NCBI GenBank assembly: GCA_963851415.1
Contig: CAWKPF010000002.1
Coordinates: 4,340,001-4,404,000, forward strand
DNA: 64,000 bases
From: CAWKPF01 sp963851415
Lineage (GTDB): Bacteria > Acidobacteriota > Thermoanaerobaculia > Multivoradales > Multivoraceae
Reading direction: 5' to 3'
Under the pieces are notes generated by a model, which saw only the letters and a list, made by a program, of their open reading frames with translations, was not told the DNA's origin and did not search any database. Of this stretch, positions 15,673-24,931 are shown one piece after another (the first letter of the stretch is position 1; each line of letters begins with the position of its first letter). A program made the position numbers and the translations under genes.

Positions 15673-18636
15673 ATGTCTGTCTCCAGTACCGGTCCGGACT
15701 CGGACCCTCCGGACATGCAGTCCTCGCTCGCAGAGAGTCTCGAGCCGGCCCTGCTGGCCGAGATCGGTCGGTTGGCTGCGGAGCTCCAACCGGGGATCTC
15801 CCTGCGTGACGTGCGGCTCGACTCATCCCTGGAGAAGGACCTGGCGATCGACAGCCTGGGGCGGATGGAACTGGTCGTGCGCCTCGAAGACCGTTTCGGA
15901 ATCAGCCTTCCCGAGGAAGGCGTGGCCAGGGCCGAGTCCGTGGCCGACCTCATGGCTCTGTTGCAGGTTGACGGCGGAGAGGGAGCATCGCTGGAACGGG
16001 CAGCGTGGTTCGGCCCAGGATTGGTGCTGCCGCACGACGAAGTCGCAGAGGCGATGCCCGATTCGGCAGCGACCGTGCCGGAAGTGCTCGAGTGGCACGT
16101 CGAACGGCACCCCGAGCGCTTGCACGTTCTGCTCTACGAGGAGGGTGAGACGCCCCGCCAGCTCAGCTACGGCGAGCTCTATCGCGGAGCCAGTCGTTTT
16201 GCTGCGGGTCTGCAGACTCTGGGTGTCGGGGCGGGCGACGCAGTGGCGATCATGCTGCCGACCAGCATGGAGTACTTCTACTGCTTCTACGGCGCCCTGC
16301 TCGCCGGCGCGGTACCCGTACCGCTGTACCCGCCGGCTCGTCCGACCCACCTGGAGGACCACCTGCGCCGCCAGGTGCGGATTCTGGAGAACTGTGGCGC
16401 CCCCGTGCTGGTCACGATCCAGGAGGCCAAAGCACTGGCGCGCTTGCTGCGCGCCCAGGTCTCGACCATGAGGGAGATCGTCACGCCCGAGGATCTGCGG
16501 CGCGAAGCGCGCGGGCACGGGCGGGTGAGTCCGCGGGGATGCGGCGAGGATCTGGCCTTTCTGCAGTACACCTCGGGCAGCACCGGCCAGCCCAAGGGAG
16601 TGATGTTGACCCACTCCAACCTGCTCGAGAACCTCCGCGGGATGGTGAAGGCGGTCGGCGTGAGCTCGACCGACGTGTTCGTCAGCTGGCTTCCGCTCTA
16701 CCACGACATGGGTCTGATCGGTGCCGGAATGGGAAGCCTCTATGTGGCGTTCCCTCTGGTGCTGATGTCACCGCTGCACTTCCTGGCTCGGCCGGCTCGC
16801 TGGCTGCAGACCATCTCCCGGCACGGAGGCACGGTCTCCGCGGGGCCGAACTTCGCCTATGACCTGTGCCTCGCCAAGGTGCGAGACGAGGAGATGGAGG
16901 GGGTGGACCTGAGCAGCTGGAGGCTGGCATTCAACGGAGCCGAGGCGGTCCGTCCGGAGACGTTGCGACGTTTCGCTGAACGCTTCGCGCCGTACGGTCT
17001 GGATCCCTCGGCACTGAAGCCGGTGTATGGACTGGCCGAGAGCAGCCTCGGCGTGTCCTTTCCGCCACCGGAGCGCCCTCCCCTGATCGATCGGATCGTG
17101 CGCCGTTCGTTCGTGCGCGAATCGCGGGCGGTGCCCGCCCCCGAAGGGGATGACACCGCGCTCGAGGTAGCGGCCTGCGGCCAGCCTCTGGCCGGGCACC
17201 AGCTTCGGGTCGCCGACGAGCGGGGCAGGGAGCTCCCCGATCGCGCGATCGGACGCGTCCAGTTTCGCGGACCCTCCTGTACGGCTGGCTACTTTCGCAA
17301 TCCGGAGGCCACGAGTCAGCTGTTCGACGGCGAGTGGCTCGACAGTGGCGACGTCGGGTACATCGTCGGAGGCGAGATCTACCTGACCGGGCGGTCGAAG
17401 GACATCATCATCCGTGCGGGACGCAACATCTCGCCCTACGAGATCGAAGAGGCGGCCGGGGCGGTCGATGGGGTCCGTGCCGGCTGTGTGGCCGCCTTCG
17501 GCACCGCTTCGGTGAGCGACTCGCCGAGTGCAGCAGGGGCGGAGAGACTGATCGTCCTGGCGGAGACTCGCGAGACGGATCCACAGGCGCGGGAGCGGCT
17601 GCGCGCCGAGATCGTCGCCGTGACCACCGATGTCTCCGGCGCTGCTCCCGACGAGGTGGTGCTGGCGCCACCGGGCACCGTGCTCAAGACCTCGAGTGGC
17701 AAGATCCGTCGGTCGGCCAGTCGAGAGGTCTTCGAGAGTGGCAGGGTGGGCCGGGGGCGGCCCGCACCCTGGCGGCAGCTCGCCAGCCTCGGCGCATCGA
17801 GCGTGCTGCCACAACTGCGCCGGGGATTCCGCACGGCCGGGCACTACCTCTACTCCGCCTGGGCGTGGTGCGTGTTTGCTGCGGTCCTGGCGGTGGGGGC
17901 TCCCTTCGTCGTGTTCGTCCCGGGTCTCCGCCGCCGCCAGTGGCTCACCCGGCAGGCCGCGCGCCTGGTCGTGTGGCTCGCCGGAGTGCCCTTCGAGGTG
18001 AATGGGGAAGAGAATCTCGTCGGCCTCTCGACTCGGGATCGCGGCGGCTCGACGAGCCCCTACGTCGTAGCGGCCAACCATGCCAGCTACGCGGACGCGG
18101 TGGTGATGGTCGCGGCTCTGCCGAGCGAGGTGAGCCTGGTGGCGAAGGGGGAGCTGCGTGGCATCCCCGTGGTGGGCTGGCTCCTGGGTCACGTCGGAGT
18201 CCTGTATGTCGAGCGTTTCGAGCACGAGCGCAGCGTCCGGGATGCGCGCCGCCTGGACGAGTCACTCGCGAACGGCCGGTCCCTGGGCTTCTTCCCAGAG
18301 GGCACATTCACGCGCATGCCCGGATTGCTGCCGTTCCGAATGGGTACGTTCGCAAGCGCGGCCACGGCTGGGGCTCCGGTGGTTCCGGCCGCGCTGCAAG
18401 GAGTACGCTCTGTGCTGCGCGCGGATCAATGGCTCTTGCGACGCCATCCGGTGCGTGTGACGATCCTGCCACCGATTCTTCCTCGAGGGGCCGACTGGGC
18501 TGCAGCCGTCGATCTGCGAGATCGAGCGCGTGCGGCGCTCCTCGAACATACCGGCGAGCCCGATCTGGTGAGCGAGCGAGAGGAGGGCATGGCACGGCTG
18601 CGCGCGAGGCGAGAGGAGGAGGCGGGCCGGGGCTAG
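15673..18636 (+). CDS. ACP-FAAL-PlsC trifunctional lipid synthesis/transfer protein
   Basis: 987 residues from the ATG at 15673, which has GGAG six bases upstream (an in-frame ATG at 15661 overlaps that site). Domains: acyl-carrier protein (about 20-95) with phosphopantetheine Ser61 in IDSLG; fatty-acyl-AMP ligase (about 115-690) with YTSGSTGQPKG (from 299), GLAESS, DSGDVGY and KTSSGKIRR; then membrane segments and a PlsC acyltransferase (about 740-960) with NHASYAD (His803) and FFPEGTF (Glu876). The FAAL can load a fatty acid on the attached ACP, and the PlsC domain can transfer it to an acceptor. It follows hprK by ~30 bases. Acceptor unknown; glycerophospholipid or a peptide are possible. 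Confidence 0.88.
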   Translation: MSVSSTGPDSDPPDMQSSLAESLEPALLAEIGRLAAELQPGISLRDVRLDSSLEKDLAIDSLGRMELVVRLEDRFGISLPEEGVARAESVADLMALLQVDGGEGASLERAAWFGPGLVLPHDEVAEAMPDSAATVPEVLEWHVERHPERLHVLLYEEGETPRQLSYGELYRGASRFAAGLQTLGVGAGDAVAIMLPTSMEYFYCFYGALLAGAVPVPLYPPARPTHLEDHLRRQVRILENCGAPVLVTIQEAKALARLLRAQVSTMREIVTPEDLRREARGHGRVSPRGCGEDLAFLQYTSGSTGQPKGVMLTHSNLLENLRGMVKAVGVSSTDVFVSWLPLYHDMGLIGAGMGSLYVAFPLVLMSPLHFLARPARWLQTISRHGGTVSAGPNFAYDLCLAKVRDEEMEGVDLSSWRLAFNGAEAVRPETLRRFAERFAPYGLDPSALKPVYGLAESSLGVSFPPPERPPLIDRIVRRSFVRESRAVPAPEGDDTALEVAACGQPLAGHQLRVADERGRELPDRAIGRVQFRGPSCTAGYFRNPEATSQLFDGEWLDSGDVGYIVGGEIYLTGRSKDIIIRAGRNISPYEIEEAAGAVDGVRAGCVAAFGTASVSDSPSAAGAERLIVLAETRETDPQARERLRAEIVAVTTDVSGAAPDEVVLAPPGTVLKTSSGKIRRSASREVFESGRVGRGRPAPWRQLASLGASSVLPQLRRGFRTAGHYLYSAWAWCVFAAVLAVGAPFVVFVPGLRRRQWLTRQAARLVVWLAGVPFEVNGEENLVGLSTRDRGGSTSPYVVAANHASYADAVVMVAALPSEVSLVAKGELRGIPVVGWLLGHVGVLYVERFEHERSVRDARRLDESLANGRSLGFFPEGTFTRMPGLLPFRMGTFASAATAGAPVVPAALQGVRSVLRADQWLLRRHPVRVTILPPILPRGADWAAAVDLRDRARAALLEHTGEPDLVSEREEGMARLRARREEEAGRG

Positions 18637-18724
18637 CCGACCGTGGACCCCGCTAGAGTAGGCCATTGCCATTGTCGGCTGCCCGTCTCAAACAGAGGCA
18701 TCCGCGGACGCTGTTGAGGAGCTC

Positions 18725-21414
18725 ATGAAGAAGTCGACACTCGTCGTTGCGCTGCTGTGCGCAGTTGGGGTTGGTATCGCTACATTGCCCGCTGGCGGCC
18801 AGTGGTCACCGGTGACCCACGATGCGCTCCAGCCGGCCTCCACCGGTGGACTTCCGCGGTTGATCCGCTTGATCGATCGTCTGGGCACCCACCGCCGGGT
18901 ACTGGTGATCGGCGCGCATCCCGACGACGAAGACACCAGTCTTCTCGCTGTGACTGCTTTGGGCGACGGCGGCGAGTCGGCCTACCTTTCGCTCAGTCGT
19001 GGAGACGGGGGACAGAATCTGATCGGTCCCGAGCTCGGTGTCGGTCTCGGCTTGATTCGCTCGCAGGAACTGGTCTCGGCGCGCAGCGTCGACGGAGCGC
19101 GACAGTTCTTCACGCGCGCCTACGACTTCGGCTACAGCCGATCGGTGGAGGAGGCATTGCGCTTCTGGCCACGAGAGGAGCTATTGGCGGACGCGGTGCG
19201 GGTGGTTCGAAAGTTCCGGCCGCAGCTGATCGTCTCGATCTTCCCCGCAGACCCGCGAGCGGGACACGGTCAGCACGAGGCCGCCGGGGTGATCGCGGGA
19301 GAGGTCTTCGACGCGGCAGCAGATCCGGCCCGGTTCGTCGACCAGTTCGAAGAGGGGTTGACCCCCTGGCAGGCAGATCGCTTCTTTCGCTCGGCGTGGT
19401 TCAATCGGCCCGAGGACGCGATCGACGTGCCCCTCGGTGAGATCGATCCGCTGACCGGCAAGAGCTACGCCCAGTTGGCGATGGCCAGTCGCAGTCAGCA
19501 TCGAAGCCAGGACATGGGAGTCGAGCAGCGACTCGGCCCACGCTCGACCGCCCTGGCCTGGGAGAAGGGTGGGGACTCGGCTCCGACCACCCCTTTCGAG
19601 GGGATCGACACCTCACTGCTGGGCCTTGCTGGAGCCGAGACCGACTACTCGACTCGTCAGGAGGTGAATGCGCTGTTGCGCGAGGTGCAGCGCTCGATTT
19701 CGCAGGCAGGGGCGGCGGTCGCGAACACGACGATGGCCAAGGCGTCGGCCCCCCTTCGTGCGGCGCTCGAAGGGCTGAGCGAAGCGGCACGCATCGCCCA
19801 CAGCTCGGCAACTCGCGAGCTCCTGGGGGAGAAGGCCCTGCTGGCCTCGGAGGCGATCCTGGTGTCCGAAGGACTGGTCTTCGATGCGGTCGCATCCACT
19901 GCGGCGGTGGTCGAGGGTGGCGAGCCCGTGACGATCGAGGCACAGCTCTACAACCAGAGCGCGACACCTGTGGATGCACGGGTCGAGATCGTCGGAGCGA
20001 AGGGCTGGAGGATCACGGAGGTCCCCGGCACTCTGACAGCTCGGGCCGGTGAGCTGGCGACGGCGACCGCCGAGGTGGACGTGCCGGCTCAGGCTCCTGT
20101 GACCCAGCCGTACTTCCTGAGCGAGGAAGGGGGGAGGCTCCGAGCGATCCGTCGCTCTACCGTTGGCCGCTCGAGAGACGCGACCTGTGGGGATTGCCGT
20201 TCCAGCCCCCAGCCCTCGTGGCTCGCTTCGAGCTCGACCTGCCGGAGCTCAGCGTACCGTTGGTGGTCGAACGCGAAGTCGTCTATCGCTATCGCGACCC
20301 GGCCTTCGGCGAGGTGCGCAGACCGGTGCGGGCGGTACCGTTGTTGGAGGTCGGCGTGGACACCCCGCTCTTGATCTGGCCGTTGGCCGACCGGACGACG
20401 CGCGGAGTGGACGTCAGTTTGCGCTCGTGGAGTGGGTCGACTCTGCAGGGACATCTCGAGATCGAGAGACCCGACGGTTGGACGCAGGTCTTGGAGACTT
20501 CGTTCGAGCTTCCTGCTGGAGGGCAGAAGGTGCTCACGGTGGGCCTGCCGCGTCCCGATCCACTGCCGACAGGACGTCACCGTTTCGAGGTCCGGGCCGT
20601 GCTCACTTCGGTGGCTGCCGGCGATGGCGGTGCACCTCGTAGTTACCACGTGGCATACGACGTGATCGACTATCCGCATATCCGCCCCACGGTGAAACCG
20701 AGGCGCGCAGCCTTCGAGATCAGCGTCGGTGACTTGAAGATCCCGCGGCTCACCTCGGTAGGCTACTTTCGCGGCCCTTCGGACGAGGTGCCCGAGATTC
20801 TCCGTTCGATCGGTGTTCCCATCCAGGTGCTCGAAGCGCGAGTGCTGCTGGATGCTCCGGATAGCGTACTGGACTCGTTTCCCGTCATCGTGATCGGCAG
20901 TCGAGCCTACGAGGTCGATTCGTCGCTCCAACAACTGCATGAGCGACTCCTCGGTTGGACCGAGCGCGGCGGAACGCTGATCGTGCAGTACCAGAAGTAC
21001 CCCTTCGCCAGCGGGGGGTATTTTCCCTATCCGCTTTCGATCACCCGTCCGCATGGCCGCGTGGCTGACGAGACGGCCCCGATCACGGTGCTCGAGGCGA
21101 GCCACCCGGTGTTTCTCGAGCCCAATCCCATCGGGGACGCCGACTGGTCCGGCTGGGTGCAGGAGCGCGGTCTCTATTTCGCCGGCAGCTGGGACGAGCG
21201 ATACACACCGCTGCTCGAGCTCGCCGACCCGGGCCGCGAGCCCGAGCGTGGGGCGCTGCTGATCACGGATGTGGGCGAGGGCCACTGGGTCTACAGTGGA
21301 CTGGCCTTCTTTCGGCAGCTACCCGCGGGTGTCGTGGGTGCGACTCGTCTGTTTCTCAATCTGTTGGCACTGGGCGCGGATGAGGCCTCACCGAGCGCGG
21401 AGAGTGTGGACTGA
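18725..21414 (+). pseudogene. PIG-L family deacetylase with a one-base frameshift
   Basis: The start ATG follows GAGGAG and a signal peptide covers about residues 1-25. The N-terminal PIG-L/LmbE domain has the zinc motif AHPDDED at 64-70 and HGQH later. After PYFLSEEGG (about 20131) the protein continues in another frame as DPSLYRWPLERRDLW, then QPPALVARFEL, up to 21414. That downstream frame carries beta domains and a C-terminal GATase1-like fold (IVIGSRAYEVD, GGTLIVQYQ). Adding one G to the six-G run at 20129-20134 restores a continuous protein of about 896 residues with SEEGGEAPSDPSLYRW at the junction. The gene is therefore either a recent pseudogene, a phase-variable homopolymer or a sequencing error. 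Intact relatives are exported zinc deacetylases. Confidence 0.8.
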
Positions 21415-21432
21415 TCGAACAGTTCCTCGCGC

Positions 21433-23361
21433 TCACTCGACGTAGCCGAGCTCGCGAAGCTGCTCCAGGGCTCTCTCGCTCGGCTCTATGGGCGGTGGAA
21501 ATCGCCAGTGCTGGGGGAAGTCGTCCAGAACGCGCTCCATCCCGCCGGCCAGCTCGGGCGCTGCGCCGATGAGGTTGCGCAGCTGGTCAGGGTCGGTACC
21601 GTGCTCGTAGAGCTCGCGCGTCTCCCCGTAGGCTGACCAGATGAAGCGGTGGCTTTCGCGATCGAGGGAGCGCATGACGTTGTACCGGCGGTAGGGGCGA
21701 AGGATCAGGCGCCCGGTCCCGGTGTAGTAGAGCGAGAGATAGCGTTCGTCTCGGCAGCGCTCGATCGCCCACTCGCCGAGATCAGCTCTCTCTTCGAGCG
21801 CGAGCAGAAGCGAGAACAGATCACGACCTTCGAGCCGTTGCGACAGCGCGGCACCGTCCTGCATTGCCGCATGGTGAACGAAGAGGGGCACATGCACGAC
21901 CTCGTCGTAGAGCGAGTGCCCATGGCCGAACAGTCCGTGCTCGAAGAACTCCTCGCCGTGGTCGGAGGAGAGCACCACCACGGTGTCGTCGCCCAGACCC
22001 TCCAGCAGCTTCGGCAGCAGGGCAGCCATCGACCGATCGAAGTACTCCAGTTCGGCATCGTAGGCCCGCCGATACTCTTCAGGAGTGGGCCGCCGGGGCG
22101 GTTCGCTGCTGAGATAGGGGTCGTGCGGATCGAGGTAGTGCAGATAGAGCAGCTGGGGACGGCGGCGCTCCTCGGTCGAGCTCTCGAGCCATTGCTGGAG
22201 GAACGCCTCCACGCGCTGGTTGACATGGTCCGCTCTGGCATAGGGAGTCGCGTCGATCTCGAGAAAGGTGTCGAATCCCTGGGCGAACCCGGCCTCTCTG
22301 CCAGCGGCTCCGACGTTGGTCACGAAGGCGGTGGTCTCGTAGCCTCGCGAGTGAAGGATCTCCGCTATGGTTTCGAGCTCGGGAAGCAGAGGGTCGTCCA
22401 GGTCGCGGGCCCCGTGCTCTTCGGGGAGCAGGCCGGTGATCATCGACGCGATCGAGGGCCGGGTCCAACTGGAGTTGGCGAGCACGTCTGTGAAGCGCAG
22501 CGAACGGGCCGCCAGGGCATCGAGATACGGCATCCGTGGGGCCCGATCGGTTTCGGTGACGGGATCGCGTCTCCATGCCGCCAGACTATCGGCACGCAGC
22601 GTGTCCACCATCAGCCACACGATGTGGGGCCCCGAGGATCGGCCACGGGTCTCTGTTCGACTGGTGTCCGCTGCGGGCTCGTCGCCTACGGGGGGAGCGA
22701 GGTCAGGGGCGCGATGGCGGTCGAACAACGTCTGGCGGGTCGCGGGTACGGGGGCCGCGGCGAGGTAGTAGAGCGGGGTGCCGATCAACGTGTTGTGGCG
22801 CAGGAGGTGCCATCGGGCGGTCTCGGAAGCGGTCCATGCCAGGGCTACCGCCAGCACGAACACCGCTGCGCCGACGATCGTCGGCAGGAGCGCCGCAACG
22901 GGCCACCGGTCATGGAGCCTGCGCTCCAACCACGCCACGGCCACAGCGGCGAGACAGGTGAGCAGTCCGAAGGCGAGCCACGTCTCCGGGACTCGAAACT
23001 GCTCGCGGAACTGCCACAGGACCAGGGTCGCGATCGCGAGGGCGGAGATCGGTGCGACCTGGGGAGAGAAGCCAACGGTCACCTGTGCAACTCCGTGCAG
23101 CAGGAGGCCGAGGCCGAGGTAGATCACGACCACCAGTGCGCAGCTGATCGGATCGTAGAGAGTCCGCGTACCGAGCAGTGCCGCCGTCAGGAACAGCGCG
23201 GCGTAGAACATGGATGCGGTCGCGTGAGCGATCCAGGGAACCGTTCTCGAGTGCCAGTCGGAGGTCAATGGGGAGTCCGGGTCGTTTCGGGGAAGGGCGA
23301 TTTGGGTGCTCAGGGGTCCGGTCGTATCATAGTCAGCGGCTCCCTGCGTAGCCGAGCTCAC
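21433..23361 (-). CDS. Membrane sulfatase-fold protein with Thr at the nucleophile site
   Basis: About 640 residues: roughly five membrane helices in the first ~230 residues, then an alkaline-phosphatase-superfamily domain with VDTLRADSL, SSDHGEEF, and HGHSLYDEVVHVPL. Where FGly sulfatases have C/S-x-P-S-R, this reads SSWTRPSIAS, so Thr replaces the Cys/Ser and the Arg is gone. A membrane domain plus Thr nucleophile resembles LtaS and phosphoethanolamine transferases more than classical sulfatases. The start is uncertain: the open frame extends to 23496, overlapping the divergent gene; I show a GTG at 23361. It ends with the RELGYVE tail that recurs in the other sulfatase-fold proteins here. 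Confidence 0.75.
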   Translation of the reverse strand: MSSATQGAADYDTTGPLSTQIALPRNDPDSPLTSDWHSRTVPWIAHATASMFYAALFLTAALLGTRTLYDPISCALVVVIYLGLGLLLHGVAQVTVGFSPQVAPISALAIATLVLWQFREQFRVPETWLAFGLLTCLAAVAVAWLERRLHDRWPVAALLPTIVGAAVFVLAVALAWTASETARWHLLRHNTLIGTPLYYLAAAPVPATRQTLFDRHRAPDLAPPVGDEPAADTSRTETRGRSSGPHIVWLMVDTLRADSLAAWRRDPVTETDRAPRMPYLDALAARSLRFTDVLANSSWTRPSIASMITGLLPEEHGARDLDDPLLPELETIAEILHSRGYETTAFVTNVGAAGREAGFAQGFDTFLEIDATPYARADHVNQRVEAFLQQWLESSTEERRRPQLLYLHYLDPHDPYLSSEPPRRPTPEEYRRAYDAELEYFDRSMAALLPKLLEGLGDDTVVVLSSDHGEEFFEHGLFGHGHSLYDEVVHVPLFVHHAAMQDGAALSQRLEGRDLFSLLLALEERADLGEWAIERCRDERYLSLYYTGTGRLILRPYRRYNVMRSLDRESHRFIWSAYGETRELYEHGTDPDQLRNLIGAAPELAGGMERVLDDFPQHWRFPPPIEPSERALEQLRELGYVE

Positions 23362-23482
23362 GGTGAAGGGCAGGCCGAGCGTCGCTGTGGACAGCTCACC
23401 GACCCCGAGAACACGAGAGCGCCCCCGCGTAAACCCGACCGACTCTGGAGAACAGGGCTCCGTGTGAGGGCAGCCGATTTCC

Positions 23483-24085
23483 ATGCTCGACAACATCCGC
23501 CACGACTACGCCCGCATCCGGGAGATCCGCGAGTCCACCTCGCCGCTCTTTCTGTTCGAGTGCCTTCTGTTCGAGAATGGCTTTGTCGCGGTGCTGTTTC
23601 ATCGAATGGCGCACTGGTTCAAGAGTCGTGGGGTCCCCTTTCTCGGCCCTTTCTTCGGACGCTGTGGTCAGTTGTTGACCGGAGTCGAGATCGGCCCCGG
23701 TGCGGTGATCGGACCCGGGCTCTTCATCAGCCATGGATGGGGAACGGTGATCGGCGGTGAGACTCGGATCGGGAAGCGTGCGTTCCTGCTCCAGCAGGTC
23801 ACCCTCGGGGCGCCGAGCCAAGGACGTCTGGCACAGATGCCCACGGTGGGCGACGACGTGTTCATCGGCGCGGGAGCGAAGGTGATCGGCGATGTCCGGG
23901 TGGGCGACCGGGTGTTCATCGGGGTCAACGCGGTGGTCACCTGCGACGTGCCTTCGGACAGCAAGGTGGTTTCTACCGCCGAGGTCCGGATCACCCCGCG
24001 GGAAACCACGGCCGACGGCTGCGGGGCCGAGGGAGCGTCGAACAGCGAGAGCGAGACGTCGGTCGAGGCAAGGGTCGCCCCCTGA
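23483..24085 (+). CDS. Serine-acetyltransferase-like LbetaH acyltransferase
   Basis: 200 residues. A left-handed beta-helix is evident from hexapeptide repeats (VEIGPGAVIGPGLFISHGWGTVIG, in part, then TRIGKRAFLLQQVTLG, DVFIGAGAKVIGDVRVGDRVFIG). The catalytic His of the CysE family lies in ISHGWG, and the family GxxT.G..... loop in VTLGAPSQG. The N-terminal helical region is short, so it is closer to the sugar/serine O-acetyltransferases of glycan loci than to full-length CysE. It acts on acetyl-CoA in the cytosol. It is divergent from a sulfatase-fold gene and convergent with a PIG-L deacetylase gene, which supports a role in surface-glycan acetylation. The acceptor is not determined. Confidence 0.78.
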   Translation: MLDNIRHDYARIREIRESTSPLFLFECLLFENGFVAVLFHRMAHWFKSRGVPFLGPFFGRCGQLLTGVEIGPGAVIGPGLFISHGWGTVIGGETRIGKRAFLLQQVTLGAPSQGRLAQMPTVGDDVFIGAGAKVIGDVRVGDRVFIGVNAVVTCDVPSDSKVVSTAEVRITPRETTADGCGAEGASNSESETSVEARVAP

Positions 24086-24116
24086 CCGCTCCCGGCCTCG
24101 CCTCGATGCGCACTGC

Positions 24117-24929
24117 TCAGGCCGAGGACTTCGTACGCCACAGACGCTCGCCACCCCGCTGACGGACGAAACGCCGGATGGAGCGATCCAGTTGCTCACG
24201 GTCGGCGAAGGCGGTCGTCCATTGGGAGGCGTAGGCGGCGCTCGCCGCGCAGCGCGCTTCGACGTCCTCGGAGCCGAGCCGTTCGCGGCGCGAGTGCCAA
24301 CGCCAACGACGCCAGCCGAGCCTGCGGCGCAAGACGACGGGATGGCGCGCATAGGGGAAGTCTTCGTAGAGCCACAGTCGCTCAGCGGGGACCACGCGCT
24401 CGGCGGCGCGGCGAACGAGGCGGTGGTCGACGTGTCCGCCGACCCCCAGCGGGGCGAGCACCTCCCCGTCGCGGGTCAGCCGCCCCTGGAGGAGCACGGT
24501 CAGCTCCTCGGCCACGGCATCGACGGTTTCCTCGTCCTCTGGCACCAGCTCTCCGAAGAGTGCGTCCGAGTCGGTGTAGAGGGGGCCGCCCGGACCGCTC
24601 CGGTAGAGCGCTTCCAGCAGCTCCCCGTGGGACAGCTCGGCGCCGAGTCGGGCGAGGGCTGAGCGATCCTCACGCCGGCGTTCGGCCATGATGTCTCCTT
24701 CGATGCCCCATTGCTGATGTAGGGACCTCGCCAACGGGGAGAGCTCGGTTTCGGGCGGGGCGGACGCGGTGAACAGGGTGACGACCAGCGTTTCGAGCCC
24801 GGCCCGAGTCCGGGCGTGAATCGATCCGCCGCAGGAGAAGGCCCCATCGTCGAGATGAGGCGAGAGGATCAGCCGGGAGACCAGTCCCGGTGTCGAGTCG
24901 TCGGTCGGCGCATTCCTGGCGAGTGCCAT
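24117..24929 (-). CDS. PIG-L/LmbE family N-deacetylase
   Basis: 270 residues from the ATG at 24929, preceded by GAGAGGGA; a TTG at 24953 is less likely. Zinc-site motifs SPHLDDGAFSCGG near the N-terminus and GGHVDHRLV (third ligand) identify the LmbE/PIG-L family, which removes acetyl groups from N-acetylglucosamine-type sugars. No signal peptide is seen, so it is cytosolic. It starts two bases after the stop of the glycosyltransferase gene and is thus translationally coupled to it and to the flippase, which suggests deacetylation of a glycan intermediate before export. Divergent in family branch from the exported PIG-L at 18.7 kb. Confidence 0.84.
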   Translation of the reverse strand: MALARNAPTDDSTPGLVSRLILSPHLDDGAFSCGGSIHARTRAGLETLVVTLFTASAPPETELSPLARSLHQQWGIEGDIMAERRREDRSALARLGAELSHGELLEALYRSGPGGPLYTDSDALFGELVPEDEETVDAVAEELTVLLQGRLTRDGEVLAPLGVGGHVDHRLVRRAAERVVPAERLWLYEDFPYARHPVVLRRRLGWRRWRWHSRRERLGSEDVEARCAASAAYASQWTTAFADREQLDRSIRRFVRQRGGERLWRTKSSA

Positions 24930-24931
24930 GC

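Noticed and set aside
21649..23760. Plus-strand frame of 703 aa across the sulfatase-fold gene
   Set aside because: Antisense shadow of the real minus-strand gene.
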